Source: Microbacterium protaetiae
Lineage (GTDB): Bacteria > Actinomycetota > Actinomycetes > Actinomycetales > Microbacteriaceae
Assembly (NCBI RefSeq): GCF_004135285.1
Contig: NZ_CP035494.1
Coordinates: 434,001 to 498,000 of the forward strand
Length of the DNA stretch: 64,000 nucleotides
Reading direction: 5' to 3'
Shown here piece by piece: positions 33,012 through 40,946 of this stretch. Under the pieces are notes generated by a model. The model saw nothing but the letters and a program-made list of their open reading frames with translations. It ran no database searches and was not told the DNA's origin. The position numbers and the translations under genes were made by a program. Every line of letters begins with the position of its first letter. Within the stretch, counting starts at the first letter, position 1.

Positions 33012-33676
33012 GCGAGACCCTCACCGAGAGCAAGTCCGAGCGCGCGTACGCGTTCATCCACGAACGCATCATCGGGCACCAGTACTCCCCCGGCTACCGA
33101 CTGGTTCTGGGAACCATCGCCGACGAGCTCGACATGAGCGTCGTGCCGGTGCGCGAGGCGATCCGGCGCCTCGAGGCAGAGGGCTACGTGACGTTCGAGC
33201 GCAACGTCGGTGCCCGGGTCGCGGTGGCCGACGAGACCGAGTACGTGTACACGATGCAGGTGCTCAGCCTCGTCGAGGGCTCGGCGATCTCGATGGCCGC
33301 TCCCCTTCTCGAAGCCGGCGACCTGGCCCAGGCGCGACGCGTCAACGAGCGGATGCGCGAACTGGTCGCGCACTTCGACCCGCACGAGTTCACCCGGCTG
33401 AATCAGCAGTTCCACACGATCCTGTTCGAGCGGTGCCCGAACCCCCACCTTCTCGACCTCGTGCACCGCGGCTGGCGGCGCCTGCCGAGCGTGCGCGACT
33501 CGACCTTCACGTTCATCCCCGACCGTGCCGCGCACTCCGTCCAAGAGCACGAAGGCATCGTCGCTCTCATCGAATCCGGTGCGGATCCTCTCGAGATCGA
33601 ACTGGCCGCACGTAACCACCGTCTGCGCACCCTCGATGAGTTCCTCGCGGCGCGCCATCCCGACTCCCACCACTGA
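33008..33676 (+). CDS. GntR-family regulator with FCD domain
   Basis: 222 residues. The N-terminal winged helix (about 8-75) reads SERAYAFIHERIIGHQYSPGYRLVLGTIADELDMSVVPVREAIRRLEAEGYV. The C-terminal all-helical FCD domain carries acidic and histidine residues (FTRLNQQFHTILF, VQEHEGIV) typical of the metal/ligand pocket. Such proteins repress catabolic operons until an intermediate binds. Its ATG overlaps the TGA of the fusion gene (ATGA). Its likely targets are the duplicated 20-bp motifs at 31143 and 31467. Confidence 0.9.
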   Translation: MSETLTESKSERAYAFIHERIIGHQYSPGYRLVLGTIADELDMSVVPVREAIRRLEAEGYVTFERNVGARVAVADETEYVYTMQVLSLVEGSAISMAAPLLEAGDLAQARRVNERMRELVAHFDPHEFTRLNQQFHTILFERCPNPHLLDLVHRGWRRLPSVRDSTFTFIPDRAAHSVQEHEGIVALIESGADPLEIELAARNHRLRTLDEFLAARHPDSHH

Positions 33677-33687
33677 TGGAGGACTCC

Positions 33688-35247
33688 ATGACCGACACTG
33701 CTCTGAGCACCCGGCACGTTCCCGCCGACCTGCCCACCCGCATCCAGCACTACATCGACGGCGAAGCTGTCGACTCGCTCGACGGCGACACCTTCGACGT
33801 GCTCGACCCGGTCTCGAACCAGACCTACATGCAGGCGGCCTCCGGTAAGAAGGCCGACATCGATCGGGCCGTCGCCGCCGCCAAGAAGGCGTTCGATGAG
33901 GGCCCCTGGCCGCGGATGCTGCCGCGCGAGCGCTCGCGCGTGCTGCACCGCATCGCCGACATCGTCGAGTCGCGCGACGCCCGCCTGGCCGAGCTCGAGT
34001 CGTTCGACTCGGGCCTGCCGATCACCCAGGCGCTGGGCCAGGCCCGGCGCGCGGCCGAGAACTTCCGCTTCTTCGCCGATCTGATCGTCGCCCAGTCCGA
34101 TGACACGTTCAAGGTGCCCGGTCGCCAGATCAACTATGTCAACCGCAAGCCGATCGGCGTCGCGGGCCTGATCACGCCGTGGAACACCCCGTTCATGCTC
34201 GAGTCGTGGAAGCTGGGGCCGGCGCTTGCCACCGGCAACACGGTCGTGCTCAAGCCCGCCGAGTTCACCCCGCTGTCGGCGTCGCTGTGGCCGGGCATCT
34301 TCGAAGAGGCCGGCCTGCCCAAGGGAGTGTTCAACCTCGTCAACGGGTTCGGCGAAGAGGGCTTCGCCGGCGACTCGCTGGTCAAGCACCCCGACGTGCC
34401 GCTGATCTCGTTCACCGGTGAGAGCCGCACCGGCCAGATCATCTTCGGCAACGCCGCACCCTTCCTCAAGGGCCTGTCGATGGAGCTGGGCGGCAAGTCG
34501 CCGGCAGTCGTGTTCGCCGACGCCGACCTCGACGCCGCGATCGACGCGACGATCTTCGGGGTGTTCTCACTCAACGGCGAGCGCTGCACGGCGGGCAGCC
34601 GCATCCTGGTCCACCGCTCCATCTACAACGAGTTCGTCGAGCGCTACGCTGCGCAGACGAAGCGCGTGAAGGTCGGCTACCCGCATGATCCTGACACCGA
34701 GGTGGGCGCCCTCGTGCACCCCGAACACTACGACAAGGTGATGAGTTACATCGCGATCGGAAAGCAGGAGGCCCGCCTGGTGGCCGGCGGCGGCCGCCCG
34801 AAGGGCTTCCCCGAGGGCAACTTCGTCGCCCCCACCGTCTTCGCCGATGTCGCACCCGACGCCCGCATCTTCCAGGAGGAGATCTTCGGCCCGGTCGTGG
34901 CGATCACCCCGTTCGACACCGACGAAGAAGCACTCGAACTGGCCAACGGCGTGAAATACGGCCTGGCCGCCTATGTGTGGACGAACGATCTCAAGCGCGC
35001 ACACAACTTCGCACAGGCGATCGATGCCGGCATGGTCTGGCTGAACTCGAACAACGTGCGCGACCTGCGCACGCCGTTCGGCGGCGTGAAGGCGTCGGGC
35101 CTCGGTCACGAGGGCGGGTACCGCTCGATCGACTTCTACACCGAGCAGCAGGCCGTGCACATCACGCTCGGCAAGGTGCACAACCCCACGTTCGGCACCC
35201 AGGAACACCACACCGAGGTCGACCTCGACGACCCCGACCCGCGCTGA
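33688..35247 (+). CDS. hpaE: 5-carboxymethyl-2-hydroxymuconate semialdehyde dehydrogenase
   Basis: 519 residues of the aldehyde dehydrogenase superfamily. NRKPIGVAGLITPWNTPFMLESWK and KPAEFTPLSA are the cofactor segments, Glu266 lies in SMELGGKSP and the nucleophile Cys300 in FSLNGERCTAGSRI. Strong resemblance to HpaE and the place directly before hpaD indicate oxidation of 5-carboxymethyl-2-hydroxymuconate semialdehyde to the diacid with NAD, step two of homoprotocatechuate meta-cleavage. GGAGG lies six bases before the ATG at 33688. A palindromic repeat separates it from hpaD although both are in one transcription direction. Confidence 0.88.
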   Translation: MTDTALSTRHVPADLPTRIQHYIDGEAVDSLDGDTFDVLDPVSNQTYMQAASGKKADIDRAVAAAKKAFDEGPWPRMLPRERSRVLHRIADIVESRDARLAELESFDSGLPITQALGQARRAAENFRFFADLIVAQSDDTFKVPGRQINYVNRKPIGVAGLITPWNTPFMLESWKLGPALATGNTVVLKPAEFTPLSASLWPGIFEEAGLPKGVFNLVNGFGEEGFAGDSLVKHPDVPLISFTGESRTGQIIFGNAAPFLKGLSMELGGKSPAVVFADADLDAAIDATIFGVFSLNGERCTAGSRILVHRSIYNEFVERYAAQTKRVKVGYPHDPDTEVGALVHPEHYDKVMSYIAIGKQEARLVAGGGRPKGFPEGNFVAPTVFADVAPDARIFQEEIFGPVVAITPFDTDEEALELANGVKYGLAAYVWTNDLKRAHNFAQAIDAGMVWLNSNNVRDLRTPFGGVKASGLGHEGGYRSIDFYTEQQAVHITLGKVHNPTFGTQEHHTEVDLDDPDPR

Positions 35248-35264
35248 ACCACCCCACCCACCCC

Positions 35265-35343
35265 GGTCGTTGAGCGAGGGCCGAACGCCCGAGTCGAAAC
35301 GGCACTGACGGGCGTTTCGACTCGCTTCGCTCGCTCAACGACC
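35265..35343. repeat. REP-like palindromic element inside the hpa operon
   Basis: GGTCGTTGAGCGAG (35265-35278) is perfectly inverted at 35330-35343, and CGAGTCGAAACG (35290-35301) is inverted at 35313-35324. The result is a nested double hairpin of 79 bp. It shares its words with the element at 14433. It lies between hpaE and hpaD, so it may attenuate or stabilise the polycistronic message. Confidence 0.75.
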
Positions 35344-35365
35344 AACATAAAGCAAGGACGCTGAC

Positions 35366-36529
35366 ATGACCGACCGCAAAGACATGACCCTCACCTCATC
35401 GGGCTTCTACGTCTCGCAAGAGGCTCCGATCGCGTGCGAGAACCCCACTCCCACCCCGCAGGCACCGGCCCCCGACATCCTGCGCTGCGCATACATGGAG
35501 CTGGTTGTCACCGACCTGAAGCGCTCGCGCGACTTCTACGTCGACGTGCTGGGCCTGACGGTGACCGAAGAAGACGAGAACGCCGTCTACTTGCGCTCGC
35601 TCGAGGAGTTCATCCACCACAACCTCGTGCTGCGCCAGGGCCCCGTCGCCGCCGTGGCCGCCTTCAGCTACCGCGTGCGCACGCCCGAAGACCTCGATCG
35701 GGCCGTCGCCTTCTTCGAAGAGCTGGGATGCCGCGTCGAGCGCCGCGCCGAGGGCTGGGTCAAGGGCATCGGCGACTCCGTGCGCGTGACCGACCCGCTC
35801 GGGTTCCCGTACGAGTTCTTCCACGACGTCGACCACGTCGAGCGACTCGCGTGGCGGTACGACCTGTACACCCCGGGCGCCCTGGTGCGCCTCGACCACT
35901 TCAACCAGGTCACCCCCGACGTGCCGCGCGCGACCAAGTACATGCAAGACCTCGGCTTCCGCGTCACGGAAGACATCCAAGACGAGTCCGGCACCGTGTA
36001 CGCGGCGTGGATGCGCCGCAAGCCCACCGTGCACGACACCGCGATGACCGGCGGCGACGGCCCACGCATGCACCACATAGCGTTCTCGACGCACGAGAAG
36101 CACAACATCCTCGCCATCTGCGACAAGCTCGGCGCACTGCGACTGTCGGACTGCATCGAACGCGGTCCCGGACGCCACGGCGTCTCCAACGCGTTCTACC
36201 TGTACCTGCGCGACCCCGACGGGCACCGCGTGGAGATCTACACGCAGGACTACTACACCGGCGACCCCGACAACCCCGTGGTCACCTGGGACGTGCACGA
36301 CAACCAGCGCCGCGACTGGTGGGGTAACCCGGTCGTGCCGTCGTGGTACACCGACGCGTCGCTCGTGCTGGATCTGGACGGCAACCCGCAGCCGGTGATC
36401 GCCCGCGAGCAGGCCAGCGAGTTGGAGGCTACGATCGGCGCCGACGGCTTCTCGTACACCCGCGCGGCCGACGAAGGCAGCATGCCGGAGTGGAAGCAGG
36501 GCGAGTACAAGCTCGGCCACCAGCTGTAG
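35366..36529 (+). CDS. hpaD: 3,4-dihydroxyphenylacetate 2,3-dioxygenase
   Basis: 387 residues, type I extradiol dioxygenase of the vicinal-oxygen-chelate fold. The metal ligands are His178 (RLDHFNQ), His237 (RMHHIAF) and Glu290 (HRVEIYTQDYY), with second-shell His223 (TVHDTAM) and Tyr280. All five sit exactly 23 residues later than H155, H214, E267, H200 and Y257 of the Brevibacterium fuscum enzyme, whose long C-terminal lid (NQRRDWWGNPVVPSWY) is also kept. It opens the ring of homoprotocatechuate with O2. Homologues use Fe(II) or Mn(II); sequence alone does not tell which metal is used here. The start at 35366 follows AAGGACGCTGAC. Confidence 0.95.
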   Translation: MTDRKDMTLTSSGFYVSQEAPIACENPTPTPQAPAPDILRCAYMELVVTDLKRSRDFYVDVLGLTVTEEDENAVYLRSLEEFIHHNLVLRQGPVAAVAAFSYRVRTPEDLDRAVAFFEELGCRVERRAEGWVKGIGDSVRVTDPLGFPYEFFHDVDHVERLAWRYDLYTPGALVRLDHFNQVTPDVPRATKYMQDLGFRVTEDIQDESGTVYAAWMRRKPTVHDTAMTGGDGPRMHHIAFSTHEKHNILAICDKLGALRLSDCIERGPGRHGVSNAFYLYLRDPDGHRVEIYTQDYYTGDPDNPVVTWDVHDNQRRDWWGNPVVPSWYTDASLVLDLDGNPQPVIAREQASELEATIGADGFSYTRAADEGSMPEWKQGEYKLGHQL

Positions 36530-36548
36530 AAGCACGAGAGGAAACAGG

Positions 36549-37334
36549 ATGCTGGATCCCGAAGTCATCGCGCAGCTCGCCGACGAACTGGCCGAGGCCG
36601 ACCGCACCAAGAGCGTCATCCCGCGCATCACCGCGCGGTTTCCCGACGCCACGATCGAGGACTCCTATGCGATTCAGGGTGTCTGGCGCGACACCATGCT
36701 CGCCTCGGGCCGACGCCTGGTCGGCCGCAAGATCGGGCTGACGTCGAAGGCCATGCAACAGGCCACCGGCATCAGCGAACCCGACTACGGCGTGATGTTC
36801 GATGACACCGTCTACGACACCGGTGCCGTGATCGAGTACGACCGGTTCTCGAATGTGCGCATCGAGGTCGAGCTCGCGTTCGTGCTCAACCGACCTCTCG
36901 AGGGGCCGCACTGCACACTGTTCGACGTGCTGCGCGCTACCGAGTACGTCACCCCGGCGCTCGAGGTGCTCAACTCGCACATCGAGTTGGAGGGCCGCAC
37001 GATCGTCGACACGATCAGCGACAACGCCGCCTATGGCGCGATGGTGATAGGCGGCATCCCGATGCGACCCGATCAGATCGACCTGCGCTGGGTGGCGGCG
37101 ATGCTCTACCGCAACGAGCAGATCGAAGAGACCGGCGTGGCCGCGGGCGTCTTGAACCACCCGGCGACCGGTGTCGCGTGGCTGGCGAACAAGTTCCACC
37201 AGCACGGGGCCCGGCTGGAGGCCGGCGAGATCATCCTGGCCGGATCGTTCACCCGGCCGATGTGGGTGCAGCGCGGCGACAGCGTGCTGTGCGACTACGG
37301 AAAGATGGGGACCCTCACATGTCGCTTCGCCTGA
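36549..37334 (+). CDS. hpaH: 2-oxo-hept-4-ene-1,7-dioate hydratase
   Basis: 261 residues of the MhpD/HpaH hydratase family, related to FAHD enzymes. GRKIGLTSKAMQQATGISEPDYGVMFDD is the family signature, and RIEVELAFVLNRPLEG carries the two glutamates that bind the metal ion. It adds water to 2-oxo-hept-4-ene-1,7-dioate, giving the aldolase substrate. AGAGGAAACAGG precedes the ATG. It overlaps hpaI by 16 nt, indicating translational coupling of the last two steps. Confidence 0.92.
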   Translation: MLDPEVIAQLADELAEADRTKSVIPRITARFPDATIEDSYAIQGVWRDTMLASGRRLVGRKIGLTSKAMQQATGISEPDYGVMFDDTVYDTGAVIEYDRFSNVRIEVELAFVLNRPLEGPHCTLFDVLRATEYVTPALEVLNSHIELEGRTIVDTISDNAAYGAMVIGGIPMRPDQIDLRWVAAMLYRNEQIEETGVAAGVLNHPATGVAWLANKFHQHGARLEAGEIILAGSFTRPMWVQRGDSVLCDYGKMGTLTCRFA

Positions 37335-38122
37335 CATCGACCTTCCGCGACGCACTGGCTGCGGCATCCCGCCCTCTCGTGGGCATGTGGGCGTGTTCGG
37401 GAAGTCCGCTGATGGCCGAGGTCGATGCCGGCTCGGGCCTGGACTGGTTGCTGATCGACATGGAGCACGGCCCGAACTCGCTCGAATCGGTGCTCGTGCA
37501 GCTGCAGGTGGTGGCCGCATACCCGATCACGCCGCTCGTGCGCGTGGCCTCGAACGACACCGTGGCCATCAAGCAGGTGCTCGATCTGGGCGCGCAGAAC
37601 ATCATCGTGCCGATGGTGGGCTCGGGCGACGAGGCACGGGCTGCGGTGGCCGCGACCCGCTACCCGCCCGAGGGCGTGCGCGGCGTGGGCAGTGCGCTGG
37701 CGCGCAGTGCGCGCTGGAACCGCGTCGACGGGTACCTCGGTGACGGGTCATCGCACGTGTCGCTGACGGTGCAGATCGAAAATGGCGCGGGGGTGGATGC
37801 CGCGGCCGAGATCGCCGCCGTCGACGGCGTCGATCAGGTCTTCGTGGGTCCGTCGGACCTGGCCGCGTCGCTCGGGTACCTCGGGCAGCAGACGCACCCC
37901 GAAGTGGTGGATGCCGTGCACCGCACCTTCGCGGCGGTGCACGCGGCGGGCAAGAAGGTCGGCGTGAACGCTTTCGACCCGGCCGCTGCCGATGCTTACG
38001 TCGCGCAGGGTGCAGACTTCATCGCCGTCGGCGCGGATGTGGCCCTGCTCGCCCGGGCCTCGGAGGCCCTCGCTGCCCGCTTCATCCCCACCTCCGGTCG
38101 CGCCGAGCGCGCCTCCTACTGA
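37319..38122 (+). CDS. hpaI: 4-hydroxy-2-oxo-heptane-1,7-dioate aldolase
   Basis: 267 residues, class II pyruvate aldolase of the HpaI family. His50 (DMEHGPNS), Arg75 (LVRVASND), metal ligand Glu154 (QIENGAG) and Asp180 (VGPSDLAASLG) lie exactly five positions later than H45, R70, E149 and D175 of E. coli HpaI. It splits 4-hydroxy-2-oxoheptanedioate into pyruvate and succinic semialdehyde. The start at 37319 lies inside the end of hpaH. It is the last gene of the operon; no succinic semialdehyde dehydrogenase is present in the window. Confidence 0.93.
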   Translation: MSLRLTSTFRDALAAASRPLVGMWACSGSPLMAEVDAGSGLDWLLIDMEHGPNSLESVLVQLQVVAAYPITPLVRVASNDTVAIKQVLDLGAQNIIVPMVGSGDEARAAVAATRYPPEGVRGVGSALARSARWNRVDGYLGDGSSHVSLTVQIENGAGVDAAAEIAAVDGVDQVFVGPSDLAASLGYLGQQTHPEVVDAVHRTFAAVHAAGKKVGVNAFDPAAADAYVAQGADFIAVGADVALLARASEALAARFIPTSGRAERASY

Positions 38123-38134
38123 CCCTCCCCCGCC

Positions 38135-38220
38135 GGGGAAATTCCATATGGAATTTCCCCCTCCACATGAAATTTCCGGCAGATTGATGTGGTCTGGGAA
38201 ATTCCATATGGAATTTCCCA
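38135..38220. repeat. Pair of 26-bp perfect AT-rich palindromes between convergent operons
   Basis: 38135-38160 and 38195-38220 are each perfect 26-bp palindromes that share the inner 24 bases, centred on AATTCCATATGGAATT. Between them CCACAT (38163-38168) is inverted at 38187-38192, and GAAATTTCC is a further partial copy. The whole unit is therefore a large inverted repeat, strikingly AT-rich for this genome. It separates hpaI from the GH43 gene, both of which end here, so transcription termination is one possible role. Confidence 0.85.
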
Positions 38221-38229
38221 GGGCGGGAG

Positions 38230-39822
38230 TCAGGGGCGCGTGCGCAGGGTGACTTCGGCGACGTCGACATGGCCGGTGCCCACCGCGAAGGGGCCCGTCC
38301 ACGTGCCCACGAACATGCTCGTGCCGCCGGTGGCCAGCGCCGACACGTCCACGCGGCCCAGCTCCACCTCGCCGACGCGCACGGCAGCGCTCAGACCGTC
38401 GACGTCGATCACGACCTCGCATCCCCGCGTCGGCAGCCCCTCCGCGCCGGCGACGACGCGACCACCCACGACGACCCGCGCGGCGCCGCCGGCATCGACC
38501 GATGCCTCGAGCACCGCCGCCTCAGAGGTGCGCAGCAGCAGCCCGCCGCGCACCTCGCCGTCGAGATCGATGCGGGCCGACACCCGCGTGCGGTGCGCGG
38601 GCAGGCGCCGCCCGAGGAACGCGAGAGTCCCCACGTCGGTGGGTTCGGTGCGGGATGCCGCAAGCCGCACGAATCCCGGGCGCGCCGTCGTGTCGGCGAA
38701 CTCGGCCGGAAAGCGCCCCACCCCGTTCCACGCGCGATCGAGCGCGGGTGCATCGAAGTCGTCGCGGATCTCGTCGGGCCACGCCGCCTGATCGGGCACT
38801 CCCGCGGCGTCGACCACCGGCTGCACCCGCCCGGTTCCCGGAGCGAACAGCGGACGAGCCCGCTCCCATTCCACCGGCACCAGGTGCGTCTGGCGCCCCA
38901 GCAGCCCGTTGCCGTCGCCGATCGTCTGCACGCCCAGCACCGTCGCCCACCATCGCCCCGTGGCATCCTCGACGAGGTCGGCATGCCCGACGTCGGCGAT
39001 CGGGGACCGATCACCCAGGTCGCGATGGGTCAGCCGCGGGTTGCCCGGGTCGCCGCGGTATGGGCCTGTGATCGCCTCGGCATAGGCCACGCACACGCTG
39101 TGGTCGCGGTTCGTGCCGCCCTCGGCCGCGAGCAGCATCCACCCGCCGTCGGGATGCGCGATGATGTGCGGCCCTTCCGCGTATCCGGCGCCGTCGAGGG
39201 CGCCACGCCAGATCCAGTGCAGGTCGCCGATCGGCGCGAACGAGGCAGGGTCGAGTTCGACCAGCCAGATATCGGCCTGGCCTGGCCACAGCCCCGGCTG
39301 GGCCACCCGGTTGCCGCACAGCCACACCCGATCGCCGTCGAAGGTCAGCGACGGATCGATCCCCGGCAGCTGGTCGAACCACAGCGGCTGCGACCACGGG
39401 CCCGCCGGGTCGCGTGCGGTCGCCAGGAAATGTCCGGTGCGCCCAGTCCACGATCCGTCGGGCGGGGCGACCACCGTGCACGTCACGTAGAACAGACCGT
39501 CGTGATACCGGATCGTGGGCGCGTACAGCCCCTTGGAGGAGGGGATGCCGCGCAGCCCGAGCTGCCCGGGCCGATGGATGACGTGCCCGATCGGCTCCCA
39601 GTCGACGAGGTTGGTCGAGCGGTGCACCGGCAGCCCGGGCAGGTACTCGAACGACGAGGTGACAAGGTAGAAGGTGTCACCGGCCCGGCAGATACTGGGG
39701 TCGGGATGGCAGCCGGGCAGCACCGGATTGCGATAGCGGCCGGTCGTGGCGGCGTTCGGCGCGGCATCACTCACGAACAGCGCTCCCCCGGTCGTGGCGC
39801 CGTTCGGCGCGGCGTCAGTCAC
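38230..39822 (-). CDS. Glycoside hydrolase family 43 (beta-xylosidase/arabinofuranosidase)
   Basis: 530 residues without a signal peptide, so cytoplasmic. The five-bladed propeller begins RNPVLPGCHPDPSICRAGDTFYLV with base Asp41; Asp156 (PGIDPSLTFDG) orients the substrate and Glu216 (GYAEGPHI) is the acid. The C-terminal ~190 residues form the beta-sandwich of the GH43_C2 type. It would release xylose or arabinose from imported xylo-oligosaccharides. The start is a GTG with AAGGAG seven bases upstream. The N-terminal ~28 residues contain a near-exact tandem repeat of DAAPNxATTG, not part of the family domain. It is co-oriented with lacI, 40 nt downstream. Confidence 0.92.
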   Translation of the reverse strand: MTDAAPNGATTGGALFVSDAAPNAATTGRYRNPVLPGCHPDPSICRAGDTFYLVTSSFEYLPGLPVHRSTNLVDWEPIGHVIHRPGQLGLRGIPSSKGLYAPTIRYHDGLFYVTCTVVAPPDGSWTGRTGHFLATARDPAGPWSQPLWFDQLPGIDPSLTFDGDRVWLCGNRVAQPGLWPGQADIWLVELDPASFAPIGDLHWIWRGALDGAGYAEGPHIIAHPDGGWMLLAAEGGTNRDHSVCVAYAEAITGPYRGDPGNPRLTHRDLGDRSPIADVGHADLVEDATGRWWATVLGVQTIGDGNGLLGRQTHLVPVEWERARPLFAPGTGRVQPVVDAAGVPDQAAWPDEIRDDFDAPALDRAWNGVGRFPAEFADTTARPGFVRLAASRTEPTDVGTLAFLGRRLPAHRTRVSARIDLDGEVRGGLLLRTSEAAVLEASVDAGGAARVVVGGRVVAGAEGLPTRGCEVVIDVDGLSAAVRVGEVELGRVDVSALATGGTSMFVGTWTGPFAVGTGHVDVAEVTLRTRP

Positions 39823-39862
39823 GCACGGGCTCCTTCGGTTCAGCTCGCACTCGGCGCATCCG

Positions 39863-40834
39863 TCAGTCCACCGGAGCCGTCGATGAGCGCACCGAGAGCG
39901 TCATCGGCGATGACACCGGCTGTGTCGTCTCGCCGTCGATGCGGGCGAGCAACAGCGCCACGGCAGCCTCACCGACCGCACCGAGGTCGGCGCCGACGCT
40001 GGTCAGGGGCGGCGACGACAGCTCGGCGACGAACGTGTCGTCGAAGCCGAGAAGACTCATATCACGCGGCACCCGCACGCCCGCTTCGGCCCATCCGGCC
40101 AGCAGTCCCAGCGCGACGAGGTCGTTGTAGGCGATGACCGCGCTCGCCTGCTGCGCGAGCGCCGCGCCCGCCGCGTCGCGGCCACCGCGCGCGTCGGGGG
40201 TGTGGCCGCCGATCCGCTGCACCGACACGTGGGCATCGTCCGCGGCATCCCGCAGCGCGCGCCAACGGCGCGCCTCGCTCCACGACCTCGTCGGCCCACC
40301 GACATATGCGATGCGGCGATGGCCGAGACCGGCGAGGTGGTCGATTGCCGCGCGCGCGGCGGCGACCTCGTCGAGTGTCACGCTGGGCACCCCGGGAAGA
40401 CTGCGGTTGATGAGCACGCAGCGGGCCCACGAGGCTATCTGCTCGAGTTCGCCGTCGTCGAGGCGCGACGAAACCAGGATCATCCCGTCGATCTCTGATC
40501 GCAGCGAGGCGACCTCATCGCGCTCGACGCCGGCATCTTCGGTGGTGTCAACGACCACCAGCCCGAAGCCGCGGGCACGGGCGGCCGCTTGCGCGCCCTT
40601 GGTCAGGGCCGCGAAGTACGGGTTCGCGATATCGGGGACCACCAGCGCGATGGCACCGGTGCGCCCGCCGCGCAGATTGATGGCGGCACGGTTGGGCCGG
40701 TAGTCGAGTTCGCGCACGGCGGCCAGCACCCGCTCGCGCGTGCCCTCTGACACCCGGTGCGGGGCGCGCAGCGTGCGCGAGACCGTCGCGATGGACACGC
40801 CGCTGAGTGCGGCGACGTCGTGAACTGTGGTCAT
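39863..40834 (-). CDS. LacI-family transcriptional regulator
   Basis: 323 residues. The N-terminal helix-turn-helix is TTVHDVAALSGVSIATVSRTLRAPHRVSEGTRERV, followed by the hinge; the rest is a periplasmic-binding-like effector domain (IALVVPDIANPYFAALTKGAQ). It probably represses the xylan/uronate genes until glucuronate, aldouronate or a xylo-oligosaccharide binds. The start at 40834 is placed at the first residue before the HTH. It is divergent from uxaC and followed by the GH43 gene. AACGTTT-centred sites at 40920, 50087 and 52419 are its likely operators. Confidence 0.9.
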   Translation of the reverse strand: MTTVHDVAALSGVSIATVSRTLRAPHRVSEGTRERVLAAVRELDYRPNRAAINLRGGRTGAIALVVPDIANPYFAALTKGAQAAARARGFGLVVVDTTEDAGVERDEVASLRSEIDGMILVSSRLDDGELEQIASWARCVLINRSLPGVPSVTLDEVAAARAAIDHLAGLGHRRIAYVGGPTRSWSEARRWRALRDAADDAHVSVQRIGGHTPDARGGRDAAGAALAQQASAVIAYNDLVALGLLAGWAEAGVRVPRDMSLLGFDDTFVAELSSPPLTSVGADLGAVGEAAVALLLARIDGETTQPVSSPMTLSVRSSTAPVD

Positions 40835-40881
40835 CAGCGGTGCCTGCCTCAGATCGGTGCGAAGCGGTCTGCCCGCCGCAC

Positions 40882-40934
40882 TTCGCATCGGCGCGCATCC
40901 CCGTGGATACTAGGATAACAACGTTTACATTCGA
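40882..40934 (+). promoter_or_regulatory. uxaC promoter and LacI-type operator
   Basis: TTCGCA, an 18-bp spacer and GATACT (40906-40911) form a plausible promoter. AACGTTTACATTCGA (40920-40934) follows at the start of transcription, where a bound repressor would block. Its sequence matches 14 of 15 bases with 50094-50108. Confidence 0.65.
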
Positions 40935-40946
40935 AGGAGAAGACCG

